13,653 nucleotides of DNA from DROE01 sp964569865 (GCA_964569865.1 CAZMVQ010000064.1:1-13653); one strand, 5' to 3'; positions 7,188 through 13,653 are shown, numbered from the stretch's first letter. Numbers and translations: made by a program. Notes: generated by a model from the letters alone, not told the origin.

Positions 7188-8371
7188 TTTTTTTCTTTTG
7201 CGCTATTGGCGGATTTTGTTGCGGGTTTTTTTGCAGTCCGCGAAGCTTTTGCAGGTTTAACGCCGGTTGCGCCCGTTTGTTTTGTGGGGTTTGCAGCCCC
7301 TGCCGCCATAGCTTCTTCTCCCAGATATAGCTGCCCTTGAATATATTTTTTGATGGCAAAACGCACCAGCACCCCGATAAACGCCACAATCGGAACCGCC
7401 AACAACAATCCAACGAAACCAAACAAAGTGCCAACCGCAAACAGGGCAAACATCAGCCATACCGGATGCACTCCGATGCTGGAGCCAACAAGTTTCGGAT
7501 AAAGAATATTACCCTCTAAAAACTGACCGACGAGAAAAATTCCCAGCACAATTCCAATCGGCCAAAAATCGGGCCAATATTGCACAATCGCCACCCCGGC
7601 CGACAAAACAATGCCCACCAGAAAGCCCACATATGGAATGAAACTCAGCAACCCGGCCGTAACCCCGATTGCCAGACCAAAATTTAGGCCTGCAACTGTC
7701 AGCGCCACTCCATAAAATATCGACAGCAATATTATAACGGTTCCCTGCCCGCGAATAACCGCCGCCATTGCCTTATCGATCTGGCGCATAACATCGCGGA
7801 TTTCTTCCCGATGATCTCGTGGTAAAAGCTTGTCGATTTGCTCAACCATTCCATCCCAGTCCAGCAGCAGATAAAAGGCTACCACCGGCGTAATAACCAG
7901 CAATGCCAATACATTAATCAGCGTCAATCCGCTCTGCATAATTTGAGCGGTGATATTTCCCAACATCGTGACGCCGCCTGAAAGCAGATCGGCTAAGCCG
8001 TTTTCAAATTGGGTAATTCGCTCTTCCCCCAACCATGCATAAAGCTCTGGTGCCCGTTCGGTGACAAAAGTCTGTAAAATGTTCACATATTCAGGCAATC
8101 CTTGAGCCAACCCCACTCCCTGTTGCACAATGGAAGGAACCAGCAGAAAAAACGCGCTGATAATTATCGCCATCATAAGCGTCATAACCACACAGGTGGC
8201 CCAAAATCGCGAAAACTTAATCTTTTCAAGCAGATCAGTCACAGGATCCAAAAGATAGGCCAGAGCCATTCCCACTACAAAGGGCAGCAAAATTCCGCGA
8301 AATACCCAAAGAATAAAAAAGCTAAACCCCAACAGGGCACTCCAGATCAATATTTGTTTTTGCATCGTCAT
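7184..8371 (-). CDS. AI-2E/PerM-family membrane transporter
   Basis: A polytopic inner-membrane protein of the AI-2E transporter (PerM/YdiK, UPF0118) family; the substrate is unknown and need not be autoinducer-2. Hydrophobic segments fill residues about 1-350, with about 8 helices. Family hallmarks are GLLSFIPYVGFLVGI and the C-terminal LEGNILYPKLVGSSIGVHP. A cytoplasmic tail of about 45 residues, rich in Ala, Lys and Thr, follows. The start at 8371 (MTMQKQI, 395 aa) is preferred over the ATG at 8389. It has AAGGG 9 nt upstream and matches relatives that begin M-x-x-Q-R-Q, whereas 8389 has no Shine-Dalgarno sequence and a perfect TTGACA (minus strand, 8422-8417) would put transcription start close to it. 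It is first in the operon with hda, ppk and ppx, and its stop overlaps the hda start. Confidence 0.9.
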   Translation of the reverse strand: MTMQKQILIWSALLGFSFFILWVFRGILLPFVVGMALAYLLDPVTDLLEKIKFSRFWATCVVMTLMMAIIISAFFLLVPSIVQQGVGLAQGLPEYVNILQTFVTERAPELYAWLGEERITQFENGLADLLSGGVTMLGNITAQIMQSGLTLINVLALLVITPVVAFYLLLDWDGMVEQIDKLLPRDHREEIRDVMRQIDKAMAAVIRGQGTVIILLSIFYGVALTVAGLNFGLAIGVTAGLLSFIPYVGFLVGIVLSAGVAIVQYWPDFWPIGIVLGIFLVGQFLEGNILYPKLVGSSIGVHPVWLMFALFAVGTLFGFVGLLLAVPIVAFIGVLVRFAIKKYIQGQLYLGEEAMAAGAANPTKQTGATGVKPAKASRTAKKPATKSANSAKEKK

Positions 8372-8496
8372 TGCTTCTTGCCCTTGCATGCGTTGGCATC
8401 TGTGGTTAACAGCGCCTTGTCAAAGTTTATTTCATTATCAGACGAAATATAAATATCATTATCAGTAAAAACAATCGGGCACAGGAAAAACCCGCA
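8372..8496. promoter_or_regulatory. Divergent promoter region between transporter operon and purMN
   Basis: This AT-rich region should drive two divergent operons. On the minus strand TTGACA (8422-8417) is a perfect -35 element, but the -10 at the right distance is poor. On the plus strand TATAAA (8448-8453) is a good -10 candidate for purM without a clear -35. The 10-mer TCATTATCAG occurs twice, at 8432-8441 and 8456-8465, and the two copies bracket that -10 candidate. The purM ribosome binding site is AGGA at 8483-8486, 10 nt before the ATG. The predicted purM leader is only about 35-40 nt, too short for a riboswitch. Confidence 0.4.
8432..8465 (+). repeat. 10-bp direct repeat TCATTATCAG in divergent promoter
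   Basis: Two perfect copies of TCATTATCAG lie at 8432-8441 and 8456-8465, 24 bp start to start with 14 bp between them. They flank the TATAAA -10 candidate of purM and lie upstream of the TTGACA element of the opposing operon. The placement suggests an operator for a dimeric regulator; the regulator is unknown. Confidence 0.6.
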
Positions 8497-9579
8497 ATGG
8501 CTAATGAATCCGAAAGAAAAACATCCTCTCGACCTGTCACCTACAAACAGGCCGGAGTTGACATTGATGCAGGCAACGCCCTCGTTGAAGCTATAAAACC
8601 CGCCATAAAATCTACAAACCGCCCCGGAGCGGATGGGGAAATTGGCGGTTTTGGCGGCCTGTTTGATCTAAAGGCAGCCGGATTTGACGATCCGGTGCTG
8701 GTTGCCGCCAATGACGGGGTTGGAACGAAGCTAAGGGTGGCAATTGAAGCCAATCAACATGCAACCATCGGCATTGATCTGGTGGCCATGTGCGTCAATG
8801 ATTTGATTGTGCAGGGCGCGCAACCATTGTTTTTTCTCGATTATCTGGCCACCGGAGCGCTGGATGTGGCGCAGGCAACCACTATTGTTCAAGGCATCGC
8901 CAATGGCTGCAAACAGGCCAATTGCGCCCTGATTGGTGGTGAAACTGCAGAAATGCCCTCAATATATGCAAAAAAAGATTATGATCTGGCCGGATTTGCT
9001 GTGGGCGCTGCCGAGCGAGGCCAATTATTACCCAAAGACAATTTGAAAGCTGGAGATATAATTATTGGCATTGCCTCCTCCGGTCTGCATTCAAACGGCT
9101 TTTCTTTAGTTCGCAAATTGATTGAACTAAACGATATAAACTATTCTAAACCAGCACCTTTTGACCCAAGTCAAACTCTTGCTGAGGCTCTGCTCATTCC
9201 GACAAAAATATATGTTAAGTCGCTGATTGCAGCCTTGGAAACCAATATCGGCATAAAAGCTCTTGCTCATATTACCGGGGGTGGATTTGTCGATAATATC
9301 CCGCGTATTCTGCCAAAAAATCTGGGCGCGTCCATTTTTCTTGATGCCATAAACCCTCCCCCGATTTTTGCATGGCTCAATGATCTGGGAAATATTGGCG
9401 AAAGTGAAATGCTGCGCACCTTCAATTGTGGAATTGGCATGATCGCCATTATCGATGAGAGTGAAGCAGAACAATTGATACAGGTTCTCACCGATGAGGG
9501 CGAAAGCGCCTCTATTCTGGGAGAGTTGCAGGCAAGGGGCGATAAAGCCGTTGAATTTTGTGGGAAGCTTTTGCGGTGA
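8497..9579 (+). CDS. purM: Phosphoribosylformylglycinamidine cyclo-ligase (AIR synthetase)
   Basis: A 360-residue cytoplasmic enzyme of de novo purine synthesis that closes FGAM to 5-aminoimidazole ribonucleotide using ATP. Diagnostic features are the N-terminal TYKQAGVDIDAGNALVE, the glycine-rich GADGEIGGFGGLFDL (44-58), NDGVGTK (72-78), VNDLIVQGAQPLFFLDY (100-116), GGETAEMP (147-154) and SSGLHSNGFSL before the C-terminal AIRS domain with HITGGGF. Length is close to the family's 345-360 and all segments are present. Start ATG 8497 has AGGA 10 nt upstream. The stop overlaps the purN start by 4 nt, so the two purine genes form a translationally coupled operon. It is divergent from the transporter-hda-ppk-ppx operon across a region with a repeated 10-mer that may regulate it. 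Confidence 0.97.
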   Translation: MANESERKTSSRPVTYKQAGVDIDAGNALVEAIKPAIKSTNRPGADGEIGGFGGLFDLKAAGFDDPVLVAANDGVGTKLRVAIEANQHATIGIDLVAMCVNDLIVQGAQPLFFLDYLATGALDVAQATTIVQGIANGCKQANCALIGGETAEMPSIYAKKDYDLAGFAVGAAERGQLLPKDNLKAGDIIIGIASSGLHSNGFSLVRKLIELNDINYSKPAPFDPSQTLAEALLIPTKIYVKSLIAALETNIGIKALAHITGGGFVDNIPRILPKNLGASIFLDAINPPPIFAWLNDLGNIGESEMLRTFNCGIGMIAIIDESEAEQLIQVLTDEGESASILGELQARGDKAVEFCGKLLR

Positions 9580-10181
9580 ATAAAAACGCCACAAGCCAAA
9601 AAGATAAAAAAAATACAAAAAAAGTAGTGATTCTTATTTCCGGGCGTGGCTCAAACATGCTTTCTCTGATCAAGGCTGCCGAGCACAAGGATTTCCCGGC
9701 AAAAATCGTCGGGGTTATTTCATCTAATCCAGATGCAACCGGACTTGAAATTGCCAAAACCCACGGCATAAAAACCGCTATCAATGATCTAAAAACCTTT
9801 TCTAACAAAGCAAAAGCTGATCTGGAGCTTATGAAGGTTTTGCAAAGCTGGCAGGCGCAAATCATCTGTCTTGCCGGATTCATGCGAATTCTTGGGGATG
9901 ATTTCACCAAGCAATGGCATAAAAAAACCATCAATATCCATCCCTCCCTATTGCCAAAATATAAGGGATTAAATACCCATCAACGCGCCCTTGATGCCGG
10001 GGACAAAACCCATGGTTGCACGGTGCATTTTGTGATATCCGAGTTGGATGCGGGGGCGATTATCGTGCAATCTGAAGTTGACATATTGCCCGATGATGAT
10101 GCTGAAACCCTTGCCCGAAGGGTGTTAATGGCCGAACATATTCTATACCCAAAAGTGCTGGCAAAACTTGCGGCGGAATAA
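9576..10181 (+). CDS. purN: Phosphoribosylglycinamide formyltransferase
   Basis: A 201-residue GAR transformylase that moves a formyl group from 10-formyl-tetrahydrofolate to GAR, two steps before PurM. The Rossmann-like N-terminus carries the phosphate-binding SGRGSNM (22-28). The catalytic triad is Asn120 and His122 in INIHPSLLPKYKG and Asp158 in SELDAGAI, matching Asn106, His108 and Asp144 of E. coli. The GTG at 9576 is chosen as start: it overlaps the purM TGA as GTGA and has GGGAAG 8 nt upstream. A TTG at 9558 in the same frame would add six residues but has no ribosome binding site. The first 16 residues are a Lys/Asn-rich extension before the family's first beta strand. No clear terminator follows; only the weak AT-rich GAAT/ATTC repeat is seen just after the stop. 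Confidence 0.96.
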   Translation: MNKNATSQKDKKNTKKVVILISGRGSNMLSLIKAAEHKDFPAKIVGVISSNPDATGLEIAKTHGIKTAINDLKTFSNKAKADLELMKVLQSWQAQIICLAGFMRILGDDFTKQWHKKTINIHPSLLPKYKGLNTHQRALDAGDKTHGCTVHFVISELDAGAIIVQSEVDILPDDDAETLARRVLMAEHILYPKVLAKLAAE

Positions 10182-10216
10182 AATAATTCTCGCATCATTA
10201 TAATTGATCTCTGTGA

Positions 10217-10246
10217 TTGTTAAAAACGGTTCGACATAGCTATACC
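10217..10246 (+). promoter_or_regulatory. Candidate promoter of the EamA transporter gene
   Basis: TTGTTA (10217-10222) and TATACC (10241-10246) are separated by 18 nt and would give a leader of about 35 nt. An ATATATATATA run and the ribosome binding site AAAGG (10277-10281) precede the ATG at 10290. Both hexamers are imperfect, so this is tentative. Confidence 0.35.
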
Positions 10247-10289
10247 GGCTGCTCTAGGTTCGCCTTCTATATATATAAAGGCATGTGCA

Positions 10290-11186
10290 ATGAGTTTTCG
10301 CGACTGGTCTCTAATAGTATTGCTGGGAATAATCTGGGGGTTTTCATTTCCATTTAATGCCATTCTATTGCGCGAACTTGGCCCCTTATGGGTATCGGCC
10401 GGGCGGGTTGGAATTGGTGCTTTGGCCTCTTGGATATTTGTTCTGTCCATCAAAAAAACCATCCCCACAGACATAAAACTTCTGACAAAACTCGCTTTAC
10501 TGGGCACCCTCACCTATGCGGTGCCGTTTGCGCTGTTTCCGCTTGCCCAATTGCACCTTTCGGCAGGTGTTGCAGCAATTATCAACGCCTTCACCCCCAT
10601 AACCACGGTTATTGTCTCGCACTTCTGGATCGGGGGCGAAAAAGCTACTTTGACCAAAGTGCTAGGGGTTGGGGCCGGATTTACCGGGGTGGCAATTCTT
10701 GCAATTCCAGCTTTTGAGGCCGGTGGGACCTCTCAAATCTGGGCCATAGGTGCGGGATTGCTGGCCACTCTATGTTATGCTTCCTCATTGAATTACACAA
10801 AATCTCTCAATCATGTGGACCCGTCAATTTTAGCCACTATCGCCCTTACCGGTGCGGCAATTTCGGCCATTATCGCCGCCCTGATATTTGAGGGAGTGCC
10901 TGTGGTCACCAAAAGCGAAACCTGGTTTGCTCTCATTGGCATCGGGGTTTTTACCACCGCACTGGCTTTTCAAATCATGTATCGCATGTTGCCCCGGGTC
11001 GGCCCGACCAATTTCACGGTAACCACATTCATTGCCCCGGTTTCGGCCATCACACTTTCAATCCTGTGGCTGAACGAAGAGCTTTTACCGGTTCATATTT
11101 ATGGCATGCTGGCCATTTTTGCCGGATTGTTGCTGATCGATGGTCGCTTGTTAAAGTCGAAAAAAAATCTCAAAGAACAAGCCTGA
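10290..11186 (+). CDS. EamA/DMT-family transporter
   Basis: A 298-residue inner-membrane protein of the drug/metabolite transporter superfamily, usually an exporter of amino acids or other small metabolites; the substrate cannot be told from sequence. It has two EamA repeats (about residues 5-140 and 150-285), each of five predicted membrane helices. The first opens with LLGIIWGFSFPFNAILLREL, where the WG.SF signature and a following basic residue in the ARV-like segment are typical. The second ends IYGMLAIFAGLLLIDG with a short Lys-rich cytoplasmic tail. Length is standard (about 290-310). AAAGG lies 8 nt before the ATG; an ATG at 10283 is out of frame. It stands alone between purN (108 nt) and the antiporter (67 nt), and may share transcription with either. 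It is only distantly similar to the truncated EamA gene at 12962-13309. Confidence 0.92.
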   Translation: MSFRDWSLIVLLGIIWGFSFPFNAILLRELGPLWVSAGRVGIGALASWIFVLSIKKTIPTDIKLLTKLALLGTLTYAVPFALFPLAQLHLSAGVAAIINAFTPITTVIVSHFWIGGEKATLTKVLGVGAGFTGVAILAIPAFEAGGTSQIWAIGAGLLATLCYASSLNYTKSLNHVDPSILATIALTGAAISAIIAALIFEGVPVVTKSETWFALIGIGVFTTALAFQIMYRMLPRVGPTNFTVTTFIAPVSAITLSILWLNEELLPVHIYGMLAIFAGLLLIDGRLLKSKKNLKEQA

Positions 11187-11216
11187 ATTACCATTCACAA
11201 AATCGAAATTTCGTTC

Positions 11217-11225
11217 TGTTATACT
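11217..11225 (+). promoter_or_regulatory. Extended -10 promoter candidate for the antiporter, with adjacent palindrome
   Basis: TG-T-TATACT (11217-11225) is a near-consensus extended -10 element; transcription would start near 11232, about 22 nt before the GTG start. Only a weak -35 is visible. The perfect 10-bp palindrome CGAAATTTCG (11204-11213) lies just upstream in the spacer and could be an operator or a recruiter site. Confidence 0.4.
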
Positions 11226-11253
11226 CGGTACTTGCTGCCATAGTCTCACCAGA

Positions 11254-12984
11254 GTGAAAGAAACAAGCTTGGAACAATCCCGAATTCTAATCGACGTTTT
11301 AATATTTCTCGGGGCGGCAATTGTTGTTTTGCCCATATTTCATCGCTTCAAAATCAGCCCGATTCTTGGCTATATGGCAGCTGGAATTCTTATAGGACCA
11401 TCCGCTTTTGCGCTGATTGAAGATAATGACGGCGCACACGCATTGGCAGAATTTGGCGTAGTGTTTCTTTTATTCATGATCGGTCTTGAATTATCGGTTG
11501 AGCGGTTGCGCTCCATCGGGGCACGTACATTTTTGCTTGGTCTGTTGCAGGTCGTCATCACATCGATCATTATCGGCTATATCGCTTATTCCTTTGGCCT
11601 CTCCCCTGCAGCCTCTGCCATAATCGGTGGCGGGTTGGCGCTTTCGTCAACTGCCTTTGTCATGAAATATCTGGCAGAAACCGGCGATCGGGCCACGGGA
11701 TTTGGCCTTATCGTATTTGCGGTTTTGCTGGTGCAGGATTTAGCCGTGGTGCCGTTTCTTATTCTTGTTCCTCTGTTGGCAGAGCAGGACGCATCTTTTA
11801 TCGACGCCTTTGGCACGGCCGCCCTGCGCGGCGGTGTCGCTCTGGTATTTGTGATCATTATTGGCCGCTTTGCCTTAAAACCCCTATATCAAATGATAGC
11901 CAGCGCCCGCAGTTCCGAGCTGTTTGTTTCCGCAACCCTGTTGGTGGTGCTTGGCACCGGCTGGATTATGTCACTGGCCGGATTGTCCATGACCCTTGGT
12001 GCGTTTTTGGCTGGCCTTTTGCTTAGTGGCACCCAATATCGTCACCAGATCGAGGCCGACATCAGACCATTTCGCGGTCTATTGCTGGGCCTGTTTTTCA
12101 TGATCATTGGCATGTCCATGGACTTAAGGTTGATTTTTGATCAGTGGCTGCTGGTTTTATCGCTCTTGCTGGCTTTGATGCTTGGCAAAACCCTTGTCAC
12201 CGCAATTTTAAGCCGGATGATGGGCAATTCCACCTCCCGTTCCATCCGGGTTGGTCTGGCGTTATCGCAAGGGGGAGAATTTGGCTTTGTAATGTTTGGA
12301 GCCGCCCTGGCGCTTGATTTAATTGATGGTCAGTTGGCCAATATTTTGCTCGCAACAATTGCTTTGAGCATGTTTATCACCCCTGCCATGTTTTATCTTG
12401 GCCGTGTGATTTCTGCGCGGATCAAAGCTGCAAAACCTATTAAAAAATCTGACACTATCAATATCAACGATATAGAAAAGATTTCAAATCATGTTCTGAT
12501 CGCTGGATTTGGCCGGGTGGGTCAGACCGTGGCGCGGGTATTGTCCGATGCGGCAATTCCCTATATCGCGCTGGATAAAGACAATGTTCGGGTCAGTAAT
12601 TGCCGGAAAAAAGGCATGAATGTTTTTTATGGGGATGCCGATCAGTTAAAGATTTTACAGGCCGCCGGAGCTGAATGTGCAAAAGTCGCAGTGATTACCC
12701 TTGATGCCGAAACCGTGGCCTGTCGGGTGGTAACCGCCCTGCGTGACAATTATTCTGACCTTCCGATATTTGTGCGCGCCAGTGATCGCAAACATTCGGC
12801 CAATCTTGAAAAAGCCGGAGCCACCGCCATGGTTTTTGAAGCAGCAGAAGCCAGCTTGCAACTTGGTTCAATTGTTCTGGCCTCACTCGATGTCAGCAAT
12901 GATGATATTGTTGGATTTATCAATGATTATCGCGAAGATGATTATGCCCGTCTGGAAGAAATCATTGTTGGTTCATCGGGGTAA
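11254..12984 (+). CDS. CPA2-family monovalent cation:proton antiporter with TrkA-N domain (KefB/YbaL-like)
   Basis: A 576-residue inner-membrane antiporter expected to exchange K+ or Na+ for protons. Residues about 8-390 form the Na+/H+ exchanger domain with roughly 12-13 helices; GYMAAGILIGP near the N-terminus and LLVQDLAVVP with Gln161-Asp162 are CPA2 hallmarks. A cytoplasmic TrkA-N (RCK) domain follows from about residue 412, with dinucleotide motif GFGRVG at 418-423 and Asp441 at the end of the second strand, favouring NAD(H). There is no room for a TrkA-C domain, and no KefF/KefG-type partner gene is adjacent. Length lies between YbaL (about 560) and KefB (about 600), so glutathione gating is unproven. 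The GTG start lacks a good ribosome binding site; TTG at 11269 is an alternative. Its 3' end overlaps the convergent EamA fragment by 23 nt. Confidence 0.92.
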   Translation: MKETSLEQSRILIDVLIFLGAAIVVLPIFHRFKISPILGYMAAGILIGPSAFALIEDNDGAHALAEFGVVFLLFMIGLELSVERLRSIGARTFLLGLLQVVITSIIIGYIAYSFGLSPAASAIIGGGLALSSTAFVMKYLAETGDRATGFGLIVFAVLLVQDLAVVPFLILVPLLAEQDASFIDAFGTAALRGGVALVFVIIIGRFALKPLYQMIASARSSELFVSATLLVVLGTGWIMSLAGLSMTLGAFLAGLLLSGTQYRHQIEADIRPFRGLLLGLFFMIIGMSMDLRLIFDQWLLVLSLLLALMLGKTLVTAILSRMMGNSTSRSIRVGLALSQGGEFGFVMFGAALALDLIDGQLANILLATIALSMFITPAMFYLGRVISARIKAAKPIKKSDTININDIEKISNHVLIAGFGRVGQTVARVLSDAAIPYIALDKDNVRVSNCRKKGMNVFYGDADQLKILQAAGAECAKVAVITLDAETVACRVVTALRDNYSDLPIFVRASDRKHSANLEKAGATAMVFEAAEASLQLGSIVLASLDVSNDDIVGFINDYREDDYARLEEIIVGSSG

Positions 12985-13309
12985 TATTAGAGGGTGATTT
13001 GCCAGCCGATCCGCCAAGCCAAATGCTGCCCATCACAACCACCACTCCAAAGATTTGTACCAGTGTCAAAATTTCTCCAAGAATAAACCAGCCCAAAAGA
13101 ACGGCGCTCAAGGGACTAAGAAAAATAAAATTTGAAACTGCGACCGGCTCTAGTCGCTCGATCGCCCGGAACCAGAAAAAATAACTAAGCGCCGCCCCAA
13201 ATAATCCAAGCCACAAAAACCCTGCAATATTTATCAGGCTCAAACTTGGCAAAGGCGGCTCAAAAATCAACGCAACAGGAAATAATAAAAGCCCACCAGC
13301 TATTAGGCG
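12962..13309 (-). pseudogene. EamA/DMT transporter, C-terminal fragment (5' half missing)
   Basis: This frame encodes the second half of a DMT-superfamily transporter: RLIAGGLLLFPVALIFEPP, then FLWLGLFGAALSYFFWFRAI, RLEPVAVSNFIFLSPLSAV and a last helix VVVVMGSIWLGG, ending in a short tail at a TGA (12964-12962). About four to five helices are present. Reading upstream, similarity to the family stops at Arg-Leu-Ile (about 13309) and an in-frame TGA occupies 13312-13310. Relatives carry a Trp-x pair at that point, so the TGA could be a mutated TGG. However, the sequence further upstream does not look like the first EamA repeat, so a rearrangement or a misjoin is likelier. A TTG at 13270 is the only start-like codon, and no ribosome binding site supports it. 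The product is probably non-functional. Confidence 0.75.
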
Positions 13310-13310
13310 T

Positions 13311-13653
13311 CATCGCAAGGTTTGTTTGTTGAGTAACGCCAAGGAGGAACATTTGGAGAACTTGGTTGATTTTGCACTTTTACCTCCACTTTCTCGTGTA
13401 ACTGAAGTGTAGTGGGCGCTCGTTTGAGCGTTCAGCGGCCCCAGAATCCCAGACATAATCGCCGGTGGGGTTGATGTGTATCCATCCCAAGGGCGAGACA
13501 TGCTTTAGCAAGCTTGGATCGGGTAGCGGACATTGATATACTGGGTGCGGAGATCGGCTTTGTCCGCAGAGCGGCCATTTAACCGTCCTTGCTGATACAA
13601 AACTCCGACTAAATCTGCCAGCAAGCACAAGCAGCCATAAGGGCAACGGTTGT
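13311..13653. other. Non-coding, repeat-bearing sequence at the right edge
   Basis: No convincing gene is seen on either strand; the frames that stay open here give compositions unlike real proteins. The sequence looks richer in GC than the neighbouring genes. It holds a small perfect hairpin CGCTC-GTTT-GAGCG (13417-13430). A 7-bp inverted repeat GCGGACA (13526-13532) / TGTCCGC (13561-13567) lies beside a near-copy, GCGGCCATT (13571-13579), of GCGGACATT (13526-13534). It begins exactly where the EamA fragment loses similarity. From memory, GCGGACATT cores recur in dispersed intergenic repeats of alphaproteobacteria, so it may be one of these; no transposase remnant was recognised. Confidence 0.45.
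13526..13579. repeat. GCGGACA-type inverted and direct repeat cluster
   Basis: GCGGACATT (13526-13534) and GCGGCCATT (13571-13579) differ at one of nine positions, and TGTCCGC (13561-13567) is the exact reverse complement of GCGGACA. The arms are 28 nt apart, so an RNA hairpin is possible but not compact. It may be part of a dispersed repeat family. Confidence 0.5.

Noticed and set aside
8466..8496. Riboswitch upstream of purM
   Set aside because: The predicted leader is about 35-40 nt, with only a 4-bp CGGG/CCCG pairing around the Shine-Dalgarno sequence, too small for a known purine-related riboswitch.
10182..10200. Terminator after purN
   Set aside because: GAAT-AAAATA-ATTC is a weak AT-only inverted repeat without a GC stem or a T run.
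10290..13309. Recent duplication of EamA transporters on either side of the antiporter
   Set aside because: The C-terminal halves of the two proteins differ at most positions outside general family signatures, so they are distant paralogues rather than a recent duplicate.
13380..13646. 88-codon open frame on the minus strand at the right edge
   Set aside because: Trp-, Pro- and Arg-rich translation without a ribosome binding site, lying over the GCGGACA repeat cluster; it resembles spurious proteins called from repeats.
1..13653. CRISPR array, tRNA or rRNA genes, prophage or toxin-antitoxin locus
   Set aside because: No regularly spaced repeats, no RNA gene sequence recognised and no phage or toxin family proteins on either strand.

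Overview
This window looks like chromosomal sequence from an alphaproteobacterium, most likely of the Hyphomicrobiales (Rhizobiales) group. The evidence is the AspRS motif-2 region (RADRSPGEFYQLDIEMSF) and the gene order: aspS and rnd divergent, a ppx-ppk-hda-AI-2E transporter block read on the minus strand, and purM-purN divergent from that block. I recall this order from rhizobial relatives and Caulobacter. Base composition is moderate and leans AT in the core genes. Genus cannot be set from the sequence alone. A run of exactly 100 Ns at 3447-3546 shows this is a scaffolded draft assembly.

Layout. 1-1456 (minus): most of aspS, with its C-terminus beyond the left edge. 1561-2724 (plus): rnd, ribonuclease D, divergent from aspS across a 104-bp gap. 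2742-8371 (minus): a four-gene operon in transcription order AI-2E/PerM-like transporter, hda, ppk, ppx. Its junctions are a 4-nt overlap, an 8-nt overlap and a 2-nt gap. 8497-10181 (plus): purM and purN, overlapping by 4 nt. 10290-11186 (plus): an EamA/DMT-family exporter. 11254-12984 (plus): a CPA2 cation:proton antiporter with a C-terminal TrkA-N domain. 12962-13309 (minus): the C-terminal half of a second EamA transporter, cut off at about 13310. 13311-13653: apparently non-coding sequence with short repeats and hairpins.

How the genes fit together. The minus-strand operon pairs polyphosphate synthesis (Ppk) and breakdown (Ppx) with Hda, the factor that inactivates DnaA-ATP. Stress phosphate metabolism and replication-initiation control are therefore probably co-expressed. 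PurM and PurN catalyse the AIR-forming and GAR-formylating steps of purine synthesis. AspS and Rnd are housekeeping translation and RNA-processing functions. The right-hand third (two EamA transporters, the antiporter and repeat-bearing sequence) looks less conserved and carries the one clear gene disruption.

I found no phage, CRISPR, toxin-antitoxin or recognisable novel multi-gene system. The points most worth a second look are a perfect -1 slippery heptamer at the transporter/hda junction, a 10-bp direct repeat around a candidate purM -10 box, the truncated EamA gene, and the repeat-bearing sequence beside it.
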